Assembly: GCA_016176815.1 (NCBI GenBank)
Contig: JACOWL010000009.1
Coordinates: 1 to 55,071 of the forward strand
DNA: 55,071 bases
Reading direction: 5' to 3'
Origin: Candidatus Pacearchaeota archaeon
Lineage (GTDB): Archaea > Nanobdellota > Nanobdellia > Pacearchaeales > GW2011-AR1
Positions within the stretch are counted from its first letter, which is position 1; each line of letters starts with the position of its first letter. This document shows positions 15,756 to 22,493 of this stretch, one piece after another. The notes below the pieces were generated by a model. The model did no database searches and was not told where the DNA came from. It saw nothing but the letters and a program-made list of their open reading frames with translations. The translations under genes and the position numbers were made by a program.

Positions 15756-15793
15756 CTTAACTATTGTTAATATTTGGGATATATAAATTTTCT
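15756..15793 (-). promoter_or_regulatory. sod promoter with suf-type operator
   Basis: The inverted repeat CTTAACTATTGTTAAT (15756-15771; inner 14 bases identical to the suf site) lies 5 bp before the sod ATG. A TATA-like TTTATATAT sits just upstream on the minus strand (about 15780-15788). Spacing of TATA box and repeat is like that at sufB, so a repressor bound here would block the transcription start. Confidence 0.75.
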
Positions 15794-15798
15794 GATGC

Positions 15799-15879
15799 CC
15801 GAGACTGCTCCCGACCCCGCTCGGTAATTTAATTTTATTATTTGTAAAATTTTGTCCTCCGCGAAGTCGCTCGGGATTT
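15799..15879. repeat. GC-rich hairpin pair
   Basis: Two GC-rich stretches stand out in an AT-rich gap: CCGAG (15799-15803) pairing with CTCGG (15820-15824), and a CCTCCGCGAAGTCGCTCGGGA block (about 15856-15875) whose reverse strand reads AAATCCCGAGCG. They resemble hairpins at 22464-22495 and 51608-51640. They may be a dispersed repeat family or structured RNA ends. Confidence 0.45.
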
Positions 15880-15931
15880 GACACCAAGGTTCAAATCAAA
15901 AATTTAAATGCTGTTTAACAACAGCGCAAAA

Positions 15932-16006
15932 TGCCCGAGATAGGATTTGAACCTACGACCTAAAGGTTAGGAACCTTTCGCTCTATCCAAGCTGAGCTAC
16001 CCGGGC
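15932..16006 (-). tRNA. tRNA-Arg (CCT)
   Basis: Acceptor GCCCGGG pairs with CTCGGGC through one G-T pair; D-arm GCTC...GAGC; anticodon arm AAAGG-TTCCTAA-CCTTT, so anticodon CCT reading AGG. T-arm GTAGG-TTCAAAT-CCTAT; discriminator A. No intron seen. Confidence 0.95.
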
Positions 16007-16056
16007 AAAAAATATTTTTTATGTAAGAAATTCATTTTTATAAATTATTTTGTAAA

Positions 16057-16140
16057 TGTGGGTGCTAGGATTCGAACCTAGGTAAGCACTAAGCTATCAG
16101 ATTTTGAGTCTGACCCGTTTGACCGCTCCGGCACACCCAC
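16057..16140 (-). tRNA. tRNA-Leu (CAA)
   Basis: Class II tRNA with a long variable arm. Acceptor GTGGGTG pairs with CACCCAC; the anticodon arm TCAGA-CTCAAAA-TCTGA gives anticodon CAA for UUG. T-arm is CTAGGTTCGAATCCTAG; discriminator A. Confidence 0.95.
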
Positions 16141-16263
16141 TTAAAAATAAAAAATTCAAAGACATTTTAAAGTTATTGATTTTATTTCGCGGAGTGGGAA
16201 AACTAGTTTGACCCGAGCATTTACGTTTGATTTTATCCCGAAGGTAAAACTTTTATCTCAAAC

Positions 16264-16291
16264 GTGGGTGCGAGTTCTTCGGCACATCCAC
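16264..16291 (-). pseudogene. Internal-deletion remnant of tRNA-Leu
   Basis: Read on the minus strand this 28-bp stretch starts GTGGATGTGCCGAAG, matching the 5' end of the tRNA-Leu (CAA) gene, and ends TCGCACCCAC, matching its 3' end. Everything between is missing. It lies about 125 bp upstream of the intact gene. The ends can still pair as a hairpin. Confidence 0.65.
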
Positions 16292-16364
16292 TTAAAAAAA
16301 TTAAGTTCAATAACATTTTAAAACTTACCATAAAAAATATAAAGCATGAATTTTATTTTTTATC

Positions 16365-16442
16365 ATGAAAAAAAATTGGCTGGAAATAATTTTGGATTTA
16401 ACCATGAAAAAAAATTGGCTGGAAATAATTTTGGATTTAACC
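16365..16442 (+). repeat. 39-bp tandem repeat at the start of the HEAT gene
   Basis: Two 39-bp units (16365-16403 and 16404-16442) each begin with ATG and encode MKKNWLEIILDLT; they differ at the last few bases at most. The duplication stays in frame and gives the next gene two possible starts. Confidence 0.9.
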
Positions 16443-16796
16443 CTGACAAAGGAAGAAAGAATTCAGGCAGCATTTCACTTAGAAAATGCGGGCGACGACG
16501 AATCTGTTAAAATAATGGGAAAAGCATTATTTAGCGAACCCTCTCCGATTGTGAGGCATGAAATTGCTTTTTCCCTAGGAGAATCCTGCAATCCAAAACT
16601 TGCATCTAAATATTTAATGAAAGCAATTGAAGAAGATGAAAATATTTTTGTCAGACATGAAGCAATTTTAGCGTTGGCAACTTTAGGGAAAAAAGAATTT
16701 ATTCCTTTTATTAAAAGATATATTAATTCCCCCGAGTTAGAAATTGCCGAATCTGCGGAAATTGCTTTGCAAAGAATAAAGCAAACCGGCTCTTAG
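16404..16796 (+). CDS. HEAT-repeat protein
   Basis: A small all-helical protein of 130 residues from the second ATG (16404), or 143 from the first at 16365. It shows HEAT/PBS-lyase-like repeats: EERIQAAFHLENAGDDESV, VRHEIAFSLGESCNP, VRHEAILALATLGKK and IAESAEIALQRI. The second ATG is preferred because the extra N-terminal unit is an exact duplication. Such proteins are protein-interaction scaffolds; no catalytic residues are seen. It stands just ahead of the 5S rRNA remnant. Confidence 0.7.
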   Translation: MKKNWLEIILDLTLTKEERIQAAFHLENAGDDESVKIMGKALFSEPSPIVRHEIAFSLGESCNPKLASKYLMKAIEEDENIFVRHEAILALATLGKKEFIPFIKRYINSPELEIAESAEIALQRIKQTGS

Positions 16797-16830
16797 AAAG
16801 TTTTAAAAGTATTAAAATCTCTGATTTTTT

Positions 16831-16928
16831 GAAGACGGTCTTAGTAATCGTGTCATACCTGATCTCATTCCGAACTCAGAAGTCAAGGCGATTACGCTGC
16901 CTGCGTTAGTAACGCCTTATTCTGGAAA
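16831..16928 (+). rRNA. 5S rRNA, 3'-truncated
   Basis: The stretch holds the 5S core CATTCCGAACTCAGAAGT (loops B-C region). Helix II pairs GTAATCG (16844-16850) with CGATTAC (16889-16895). A 5' arm GAAGACGGTC and the GTTAGTAACGCC of helix IV/V follow the archaeal pattern. The 3' strands of helix V and helix I (something like GACCGTC) are absent: the match stops near TCTGGAAA at about 16928, after roughly 98 nt of an expected 118-122. No partner for GACGGTC lies in the next 120 bp. It looks cut by a deletion or a misjoin. Confidence 0.75.
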
Positions 16929-16929
16929 T

Positions 16930-17034
16930 GAAAAAATTAGAATAAAAAATGGAATAAAATCAGTTGAATGTTTAAATTGCGGAAAAATAAATAGGTGGGG
17001 AATTAAAAAGATTCGACAATATTTTTTTATTTAA
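16930..17034 (+). pseudogene. C-terminal fragment with a CxxC knuckle
   Basis: A frame ending at TAA 17032-17034 reads NGIKSVECLNCGKINRWGIK and then KIRQYFFI, with no start codon in a sensible place. It follows directly on the cut 5S rRNA. It may be the tail of a gene whose beginning was lost at the same junction, or chance. No family recognised. Confidence 0.3.
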
Positions 17035-17051
17035 TTTACTAATTTGTAATT

Positions 17052-17411
17052 CTATTTTGGGAGTTCATGACCTGCATTATAACTTTCCATGTAAATTTTA
17101 TCGGCCGCGAAGAGAACATTTCTAATTTTCTTATTTTTTAATCCATCATAGAATCCGTAGATTTGTTTTTCAAGTTCTGATAAATTCTGCGGGTCTCCTA
17201 ATTTACTTTTGATTTTATTCGCTGTTTCTTTATTATATAGAAAACCAAAACCCAAGCCAGCAAAACCTACATCTTCTTCCATTTTATACTTTTCTTTAAA
17301 AATAGCGGATATCTTTTTTATAACCAAGTATTTTGTAAAAATATTTACTTTTGGCTTAGAGTAAGCAATATATCTTTCAACCATGTCTGAAATTTCTCGT
17401 TCGTTTGTCAT
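17052..17411 (-). CDS. Hypothetical protein
   Basis: A 119-residue soluble protein starting MTNEREISDMVERYIAYSKP. ATG 17411 is chosen because GGAGG lies about 12 bases before it; an upstream ATG at 17465 would give 137 residues without such a site. It has a KYLVIKKISAIFKEKYKMEED helix region and a glycine-rich DVGFAGLGFGFLYN stretch. Family not recognised. It is divergent from the TrmB-like gene. Confidence 0.5.
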   Translation of the reverse strand: MTNEREISDMVERYIAYSKPKVNIFTKYLVIKKISAIFKEKYKMEEDVGFAGLGFGFLYNKETANKIKSKLGDPQNLSELEKQIYGFYDGLKNKKIRNVLFAADKIYMESYNAGHELPK

Positions 17412-17611
17412 TTTATTTCTTTCCTCCTTTAAATTTAATTGTAAAATCACAGCTAAGCTGTTCATTCTTGATTTTTAATTTTTTATTTTGTTTTATCATT
17501 TTATCTTCTTTATTGTTTGTCATGATAAAGTAATAATAATATGGTTCTTATATCTTTAGGGTATCTTATTACTACCATAATATTTATATAATCAAAATAA
17601 AATATTCTTTA

Positions 17612-18343
17612 ATGGAAGTAAAATTACTCAAAGAAATTGGCTTAACAGAAACCGAAATAAAGATTTATGTGGCATTGCTTTCTCTTGGCGCAACATCTGC
17701 TGGAAAAATATTTGATGAAACGGGGATACATAGAAAAAATTTATATGATGCTTTAAATAAACTCATTAGTAAAGGATTAGCAACATATGTCAAGGAAAAT
17801 AAAATTAAATTTTTCCAGGCAAAAAACCCTAAAAATCTCCTTAATTATATAGAAGAACAAAAATCAAGAATTGAAGAAAAGAAAACCGCAATTCAAAAAA
17901 TCATCCCGGAATTAACCGAGAAATTTAATTCTCTAACGCCTGAAATTGAAGCAGAGATTTACAGAGGAGAAGAAGGAATTAAAACAATTCTAAAAGATTG
18001 CCTGAATTATAAAGAAATATTAATGATTGGAGCAACTGGGGATGTTGAAAATCGGCTTCCATATTTTTGGCCCCAATATAACAAAAAAAGAGAAAAATTA
18101 AAATGCAAGTGGAAATTGCTTCTTGTTCATGAAGCAAAAGAAAAATCAATCACAAAGTCAAAATATTATGAATATAAAGTTCTTCCAAAAATATTAAGCG
18201 GATTAAATGTAATTTATATTTATGGAGATTATGTCGCAAATATATTATGGTTAGAAAAGCCTCTCGCGTTTGTAATCAAACATAAAGAACTTGCAAAAAA
18301 TTATAGAAAATATTTTGATTATTTATGGAAAACTATAAAATAA
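17612..18343 (+). CDS. TrmB-family transcription regulator
   Basis: A 243-residue regulator. Residues 1-75 are a winged HTH (LTETEIKIYVALLSLG, then SAGKIFDETGIHRKNLYDAL, then wing LISKGLATYVKEN), followed by a coiled coil (about 85-115, YIEEQKSRIEEKKTAIQKII) and a C-terminal domain (EAEIYRGEEGIKTILKD, then ILMIGATGD, then LNVIYIYGDYVAN) of the phospholipase-D-like type seen in TrmB-like proteins. TrmB proteins often sense sugars, but this one lacks the longer maltose-type effector domain. The ligand cannot be told from sequence. The 200-bp upstream gap is shared with a divergent hypothetical gene. Confidence 0.82.
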   Translation: MEVKLLKEIGLTETEIKIYVALLSLGATSAGKIFDETGIHRKNLYDALNKLISKGLATYVKENKIKFFQAKNPKNLLNYIEEQKSRIEEKKTAIQKIIPELTEKFNSLTPEIEAEIYRGEEGIKTILKDCLNYKEILMIGATGDVENRLPYFWPQYNKKREKLKCKWKLLLVHEAKEKSITKSKYYEYKVLPKILSGLNVIYIYGDYVANILWLEKPLAFVIKHKELAKNYRKYFDYLWKTIK

Positions 18344-18347
18344 AATT

Positions 18348-18545
18348 TTAACTTTTCTTAAACTTGCTTACTAATTCAATAGTATCTGTTTGCCCCAAAA
18401 ATACCGAGCGACAGCACATTCTTTCCAATCCAAGTTCATCAAGAACTTTTTTTTGGTTTTCTCCGGATGCAACTCTCTGTTTGAATTGCTCCCACAACTG
18501 ACCAACTGGCTTTCCACATCCAAAACATCTCACAGGTATTATCAT
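18348..18545 (-). CDS. rpoN: RNA polymerase subunit N (Rpb10)
   Basis: A 65-residue archaeal RNA polymerase subunit. The zinc ligands are in IPVRCFGCGKPVG and ERMCCRSVFLG, the invariant pattern of Rpb10, and length is standard. In many archaea rpoN follows rps9; here it is a single gene on the opposite strand, convergent with the TrmB-like regulator and 13 kb from uS9. Confidence 0.95.
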   Translation of the reverse strand: MIIPVRCFGCGKPVGQLWEQFKQRVASGENQKKVLDELGLERMCCRSVFLGQTDTIELVSKFKKS

Positions 18546-18665
18546 ATTATTATCTCTCTAAATTCTTTTTTAAAGCTTTTGATTTGCAAAATTATTTAAA
18601 TTATATTCCTTATTCATGCAAATATTTAAAAAGAATTTAAATATTAATTTTTAATAAAAAAGAAG

Positions 18666-18851
18666 ATGATAAAAAGATGTGTTTATTGTCGGCAGGATAT
18701 TCAGGATAAAAGAGCGGTAGATGTTTGCAATAAATGCGGAGTCGGCGTTTGGGGCGAAAGAATGTTTAATGCAATTCTTCAGGGCATGAATCAAGCAGAT
18801 GCAAAAGGAGATTTAGGCATTGAACACACTCTTCCAGAGGACAAAATTTAG
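18666..18851 (+). CDS. Small zinc-ribbon protein
   Basis: A 61-residue protein with two CxxC pairs, RCVYCRQDI and DVCNKCGVGVWG, forming a treble-clef or ribbon zinc site, and an acidic C-terminus (GIEHTLPEDKI). I recall similar small proteins as common in archaea with no assigned function. It precedes eL21 by 70 bp on the same strand. Confidence 0.65.
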   Translation: MIKRCVYCRQDIQDKRAVDVCNKCGVGVWGERMFNAILQGMNQADAKGDLGIEHTLPEDKI

Positions 18852-18921
18852 CAGTTAAATTCTTTTTTCTAAAGGATAGATTTTTAAATTAGTCTTTTTT
18901 TGGTATTTATAGAATATTAAA

Positions 18922-19191
18922 ATGGTAAAACGAAAAAATATAAGAGAAGCCGGAAAAATCAGTTTTAGCAGGGCTTTTCAGGATTTTAAAGCGGGAGATT
19001 CTGTTTCAGTTGTTATAGAAAAAGCAAGACCCATGAGTTTTCCTAAAAGGATTCAGGGACGATGCGGAGTTATTGAAGAAAGACGCGGAAATTCATTTGT
19101 TGTCAGCATAAATGATTTGGAAAAAGAGAAAAAATTTATAATTAATCCCTTGCATTTAAAGAAAATAAATGCGGTTAAATCTTTACAATGA
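18922..19191 (+). CDS. rpl21e: Ribosomal protein eL21
   Basis: An 89-residue archaeal/eukaryotic large-subunit protein, slightly shorter than usual (about 95-100). Diagnostic segment: RPMSFPKRIQGRCGVIEERRG, followed by FIINPLHLKKI. Its stop overlaps the rpoF ATG by 4 bp, the usual archaeal eL21-rpoF coupling. Confidence 0.93.
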   Translation: MVKRKNIREAGKISFSRAFQDFKAGDSVSVVIEKARPMSFPKRIQGRCGVIEERRGNSFVVSINDLEKEKKFIINPLHLKKINAVKSLQ

Positions 19192-19484
19192 TAATAAAAA
19201 GCGCGCCATTAAGCGCATCAGAATCAAAAGAATATCTTGGAAAAGAACATGAAACTCTAAAAAGTTTTATTAACAAATTTACAGAATTAAACGCAAAACA
19301 GGCAAAAGATTTTAGGAAAAAATTAGAAGATTTGAATTTAATGAAGCTAAATGCAAAAAATATTTCAAAAGTAATAGACATTATGCCTGCTAATTTAGAA
19401 GAAATAAATAAAATATTTACCGATATAAGTTTAGACGAAAATGAGGCAAATAAAATACTTGACATCGTTAAGCAATTTGAATAA
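19188..19484 (+). CDS. rpoF: RNA polymerase subunit F (Rpb4)
   Basis: A 98-residue stalk subunit that pairs with RpoE (Rpb7). It starts PLSASESKEYLG and ends ANKILDIVKQFE, as in archaeal RpoF, with the helical HRDC-like C-terminus (NISKVIDIMPANLEEINKIF). Position between eL21 and a DUF655 gene is canonical. Confidence 0.92.
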   Translation: MIIKSAPLSASESKEYLGKEHETLKSFINKFTELNAKQAKDFRKKLEDLNLMKLNAKNISKVIDIMPANLEEINKIFTDISLDENEANKILDIVKQFE

Positions 19485-19492
19485 TAATCAAA

Positions 19493-20026
19493 ATGAAAGA
19501 AGAAACAGCAATAATCTTAGAATATCTGCCAAATGGGTATCCATTGGAGAAAAAAATGATGCCGCTAGCCCAGGCTATAGGGGAAAATAATTATACACTT
19601 CTGGAACTTGCTCCAAGAAGAGGAGTTTTATTAGAGCCCGGCGAAGCAGTGTATATTGGTCCTGCAAAGAGAGATAAAATATATTATATTCTTGGAAAAT
19701 TGCCAAAAGAAAAATTAACCGAATCTGCAAAACAGCAATTAGGAGAATTTATAAAGAAGGTTGTTGAAAAAAAAGAACAAGAATTTGTGAATTTTTTTAA
19801 CAAGTCAGAAGCAATTAATAAAAGATTCCATCAAATAGAATTGCTTCCCGGATTAGGAAAAAAACATATGAAAGAAATAATCAAGCAAAGACAAGAAAAG
19901 CAATTTGAATCATTTGAAGATATGAAAAAAAGAATTTCAAATTTGCCCGACCCTAAAAAAGCAATTGAAAAAAGAATGTTCAAAGAATTAACCGAAGAAG
20001 AAAGACACAACCTTTTTGTAAAATAA
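19493..20026 (+). CDS. DUF655 protein, predicted RNA-binding
   Basis: A 177-residue protein of the archaeal DUF655 family. N-terminal EETAIILEYLPNGYPLEKK and LLELAPRRGVLLEPGEAVYIG form an S1/OB-like region, followed by a helix-hairpin-helix segment (LLPGLGKKHMKEIIKQR). RNA binding linked to ribosome or transcription function is inferred from fold and its fixed place after rpoF. The dimethyltransferase gene ksgA, which often follows, is absent; uS13 follows instead after 7 bp. Confidence 0.88.
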   Translation: MKEETAIILEYLPNGYPLEKKMMPLAQAIGENNYTLLELAPRRGVLLEPGEAVYIGPAKRDKIYYILGKLPKEKLTESAKQQLGEFIKKVVEKKEQEFVNFFNKSEAINKRFHQIELLPGLGKKHMKEIIKQRQEKQFESFEDMKKRISNLPDPKKAIEKRMFKELTEEERHNLFVK

Positions 20027-20033
20027 AAATAAA

Positions 20034-20567
20034 ATGGCAGAACAAAAACAAAAAACTAAAGATAATCCTCATTATCCAAATCCTAAAGATAAGAAAGAAG
20101 CTGTAAAAAAAATCCCGCAAAAATTTGAACTGGAAGATCGCGGAAGAATTATCAGAATTATGCAGAAAGATATAGAAGGAAGAATGAAACTTTATCCGGG
20201 ATTAACAAAAATAAAAGGAATTTCATGGAGTTTGTCAAATGCTGTCTGCAAAAAGTTAGGATTTGATAAAAATAGAAAAATAGAATCTCTTTCAGAATCT
20301 GAAATAAAAAAACTTGAAGAATTTTTAAAAGCTCCGGAAATTCCAAAATTTTTGAAAAACAGGCAAAAAGATTTTGAAACCGGCGAAGACGGGCATTTAA
20401 TCGGCTCTAATTTGGAATTAAGAAAAGAATTTGATATTAAAAGAATGAAAAAAATAAAATCCTATAAAGGATACAGGCACGTTGCCGGGCTTCCTGTAAG
20501 AGGCCAGAGAACAAGAGCCCATTTTAGAAAAAACAGATCAAGAGGGGCAGGAATTAAAAAGAAATAA
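20034..20567 (+). CDS. rps13: Ribosomal protein uS13
   Basis: A 177-residue small-subunit head protein, longer than the usual archaeal 149 by an N-terminal lysine-rich extension (about 35 residues). Core motifs are RIIRIMQKDIEGRMKLYPGL and ISWSLSNAVCKKLG, and the C-terminal RHVAGLPVRGQRTRAHFRKN with a basic tail. First gene of uS13-uS4-uS11-rpoD. Confidence 0.95.
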   Translation: MAEQKQKTKDNPHYPNPKDKKEAVKKIPQKFELEDRGRIIRIMQKDIEGRMKLYPGLTKIKGISWSLSNAVCKKLGFDKNRKIESLSESEIKKLEEFLKAPEIPKFLKNRQKDFETGEDGHLIGSNLELRKEFDIKRMKKIKSYKGYRHVAGLPVRGQRTRAHFRKNRSRGAGIKKK

Positions 20568-20602
20568 AATAAAAAATGAAAAATGAACAAAAAATAAATT
20601 TT

Positions 20603-20618
20603 TTGACGCATTCGTCAA
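20603..20618 (+). promoter_or_regulatory. Hairpin between uS13 and uS4
   Basis: A perfect 6-bp inverted repeat with a 4-nt loop (TTGACG-CATT-CGTCAA) lies in the 124-bp gap ahead of uS4. This gap is long for a ribosomal operon. It could be a regulatory or processing hairpin; inference only. Confidence 0.4.
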
Positions 20619-20691
20619 ATGGGAACGAAAAGCAGGAAACTTTTCGACAAATTTGCCCAAGCGCGGTCAAATTAAACAGGAAATTTGCCAA

Positions 20692-21192
20692 ATGAAACGC
20701 AAACATAAATTATATTCAAATCCAAAAAAACCTTTTGATAAACTAAGAATTGATGAAGAAAAAAAAATTACGGAAGAATTTGGCTTAAAAAATAAAAAGG
20801 AAATTTGGAAAGCTGCAGCAAAAGTTAAATTAGTTAGGGAGAAAGCCAGAAAATTAATCAAAAGTTCTCCCGAAAAACAGAAAGTTTTATTTGATCAATT
20901 AAGAGAGATAGGCATAAAAGCGGACTCGCTTACAGACGCTTTTGCTTTAGACACCAAAAATTATTTAGAAAGGCGGCTGCAAACAGTTGTTTTTAAAAAA
21001 AAGCTTGCAAATACAATAAAAGAAGCAAGACAAAAAATTGTCCACAGAAAAGTTTTAGTTGACGGGAAAGTTCTTAACAAACCTTCATATCTTGTTCCTG
21101 TTGAACTAGAAAATAAAATCACAATTAAGGAAAAACAAAAACCGCAGTTTAAAAAAGAAGTTTCAGAAAATAAAATAGAAGCAGAATCTTAA
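20692..21192 (+). CDS. rps4: Ribosomal protein uS4
   Basis: A 166-residue small-subunit assembly protein from ATG 20692. A TTG at 20653 would add 13 residues not typical of the family, so ATG is preferred. N-terminal KLYSNPKKPFDKLRIDEE replaces the usual S/P-HPW block; an S4 RNA-binding domain follows (LERRLQTVVFKKKLANTIKE, then ARQKIVHRKVLVDGKVLNKP). The C-terminus is a lysine/glutamate tail. Confidence 0.92.
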   Translation: MKRKHKLYSNPKKPFDKLRIDEEKKITEEFGLKNKKEIWKAAAKVKLVREKARKLIKSSPEKQKVLFDQLREIGIKADSLTDAFALDTKNYLERRLQTVVFKKKLANTIKEARQKIVHRKVLVDGKVLNKPSYLVPVELENKITIKEKQKPQFKKEVSENKIEAES

Positions 21193-21194
21193 AT

Positions 21195-21722
21195 ATGGAA
21201 AATAAAAAAATAAAAACCCAGCAAAAAATTTCAGAAGAGAATATAGATTCGCCAAAAGAAAAAAATATTGAAGCTGATGAAAATATTCAGGAAATAAGTT
21301 TAGATTCTGAAGATGACGGCGTAAGCGGGACAAAAATACATAAAGTTAAAGAAATAGAAGCGATTGTTCATGTTTATACTTCTTATAATAATACAATTGT
21401 TCACGTCACAGATATGTCTGGCAGAACAATTATAAAAATTTCAGGAGGAATGATTACCAAGCAGGACAGGTTAAAAGCAAACCCGACTATTGCAATGTTT
21501 ATTGCTAAAAGAATTTCTGAGAAAATGAAAGAAGAGAAAATTAAAAACTTATATTTAAGGGTTCGGGCGAAAACAGGAAATCCTGCTCCCGGACCCGGCG
21601 CAAATGCAATAGTAAAAAGTTTGTCCAGAGAAGGATTCAAAATAATTAACATTCTTGATACTACAAGAATCCCGCGCGGAGGTCCAAAGATTAAAGGCGG
21701 CAGAAGGGGCAGGAGACCTTAA
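21195..21722 (+). CDS. rps11: Ribosomal protein uS11
   Basis: A 175-residue small-subunit platform protein with an unusual acidic N-terminal extension of about 45 residues (ENIDSPKEKNIEADENIQEI). The core is standard: VHVYTSYNNTIVHVTDMSG, NPAPGPGANA and the C-terminal TRIPRGGPKIKGGRRGRRP. Starts 2 bp after the uS4 stop. Confidence 0.95.
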   Translation: MENKKIKTQQKISEENIDSPKEKNIEADENIQEISLDSEDDGVSGTKIHKVKEIEAIVHVYTSYNNTIVHVTDMSGRTIIKISGGMITKQDRLKANPTIAMFIAKRISEKMKEEKIKNLYLRVRAKTGNPAPGPGANAIVKSLSREGFKIINILDTTRIPRGGPKIKGGRRGRRP

Positions 21723-21760
21723 ATAAATAGTTTTAAAAAACAATTTCAATAAATATTAAT

Positions 21761-22447
21761 ATGAAACTAATAAAGAAAAAAACAGATAAATTAATTTTTT
21801 CAGCAGAAGTTGATAATAGTCTGGCAAATGCAATCAGGAGATATATAAGCCAGATACCAATTGTTGCCGTCGATGAAGTGGAGATTTCAAAAAACGATTC
21901 TGCATTATACGATGAAACTCTTGCGCATAGGATTGGACTGATTCCGCTGAAAGCAAAAAAACAAACCGGAAAAATAAAATTAGACTCAAAAAAAGAAGGA
22001 ATTGTTTATTCAGGTGAATTAAAAGGGGATGCGGAAGTTGTTTATGATAAAATTCCAATTACTCTGCTGGACAAAGGTCAGGAATTAGAAATAAAAGCAA
22101 CACTGAAATCTGGAAGAGGTTTCGAACACGCTAAATTTTCTCCGGGATTAATGTTTTTTAGAAATATTGCTGAATTAAAAATAGACAAGAAATTTAAAGA
22201 CAAAATTAAAAAGATTTGCCCTAATGCAAATATAAAAGAAAGCGGAAATCAAATCATCATTATTGACGACGGAGAAGAAGAAATCTCGGATGTTTGCGCA
22301 GGCATCGCTGAAAAAGCTGGCGAAAAACCGGAGATGAAGGAAAATTCTGAATTAATAATTAAGTTGGAAAGTTTTGGACAGATTTCTCTGGAAGCGCTTT
22401 TTGAGAAATCAATTGATGAATTGAGAAAAGATTTTCATGCTGTTTAG
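21761..22447 (+). CDS. rpoD: RNA polymerase subunit D (Rpb3)
   Basis: A 228-residue RpoD that dimerises with RpoL to start polymerase assembly. Diagnostic: NSLANAIRRYISQIPIVAVD, ALYDETLAHRIGLIPLK, and the C-terminal LESFGQISLEALFEKSIDEL. The inserted domain around 150-190 has isolated cysteines (KICPNA, DVCAGI) but not the CxxCxxC ferredoxin pattern found in some archaea, so it probably holds no Fe-S cluster. In many archaea eL18-uL13-uS9-rpoN follow; here the block ends. Confidence 0.94.
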   Translation: MKLIKKKTDKLIFSAEVDNSLANAIRRYISQIPIVAVDEVEISKNDSALYDETLAHRIGLIPLKAKKQTGKIKLDSKKEGIVYSGELKGDAEVVYDKIPITLLDKGQELEIKATLKSGRGFEHAKFSPGLMFFRNIAELKIDKKFKDKIKKICPNANIKESGNQIIIIDDGEEEISDVCAGIAEKAGEKPEMKENSELIIKLESFGQISLEALFEKSIDELRKDFHAV

Positions 22448-22470
22448 GATGACATTTTAAATAAATCCGA

Positions 22471-22484
22471 GTTGCGAAAGCAAC
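22471..22484. terminator. GAAA-tetraloop hairpin after rpoD
   Basis: GTTGC-GAAA-GCAAC forms a perfect 5-bp stem closed by a GNRA tetraloop, flanked by CCGA and GAGCAATTT. It sits between two convergent genes and may end one or both transcripts. A similar element lies at 51608-51640. Confidence 0.5.
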
Positions 22485-22493
22485 GAGCAATTT

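Noticed and set aside
16837..17034. Protein gene across the 5S region (open frame without stops)
   Set aside because: The open frame coincides with a clear 5S rRNA core and helix II, has no start codon, and its translation there has no protein-like pattern. Only the last part might be a gene tail.
20653..20691. TTG start extending uS4 by 13 residues
   Set aside because: The extra residues do not match the family N-terminus, and ATG 20692 gives the expected length.
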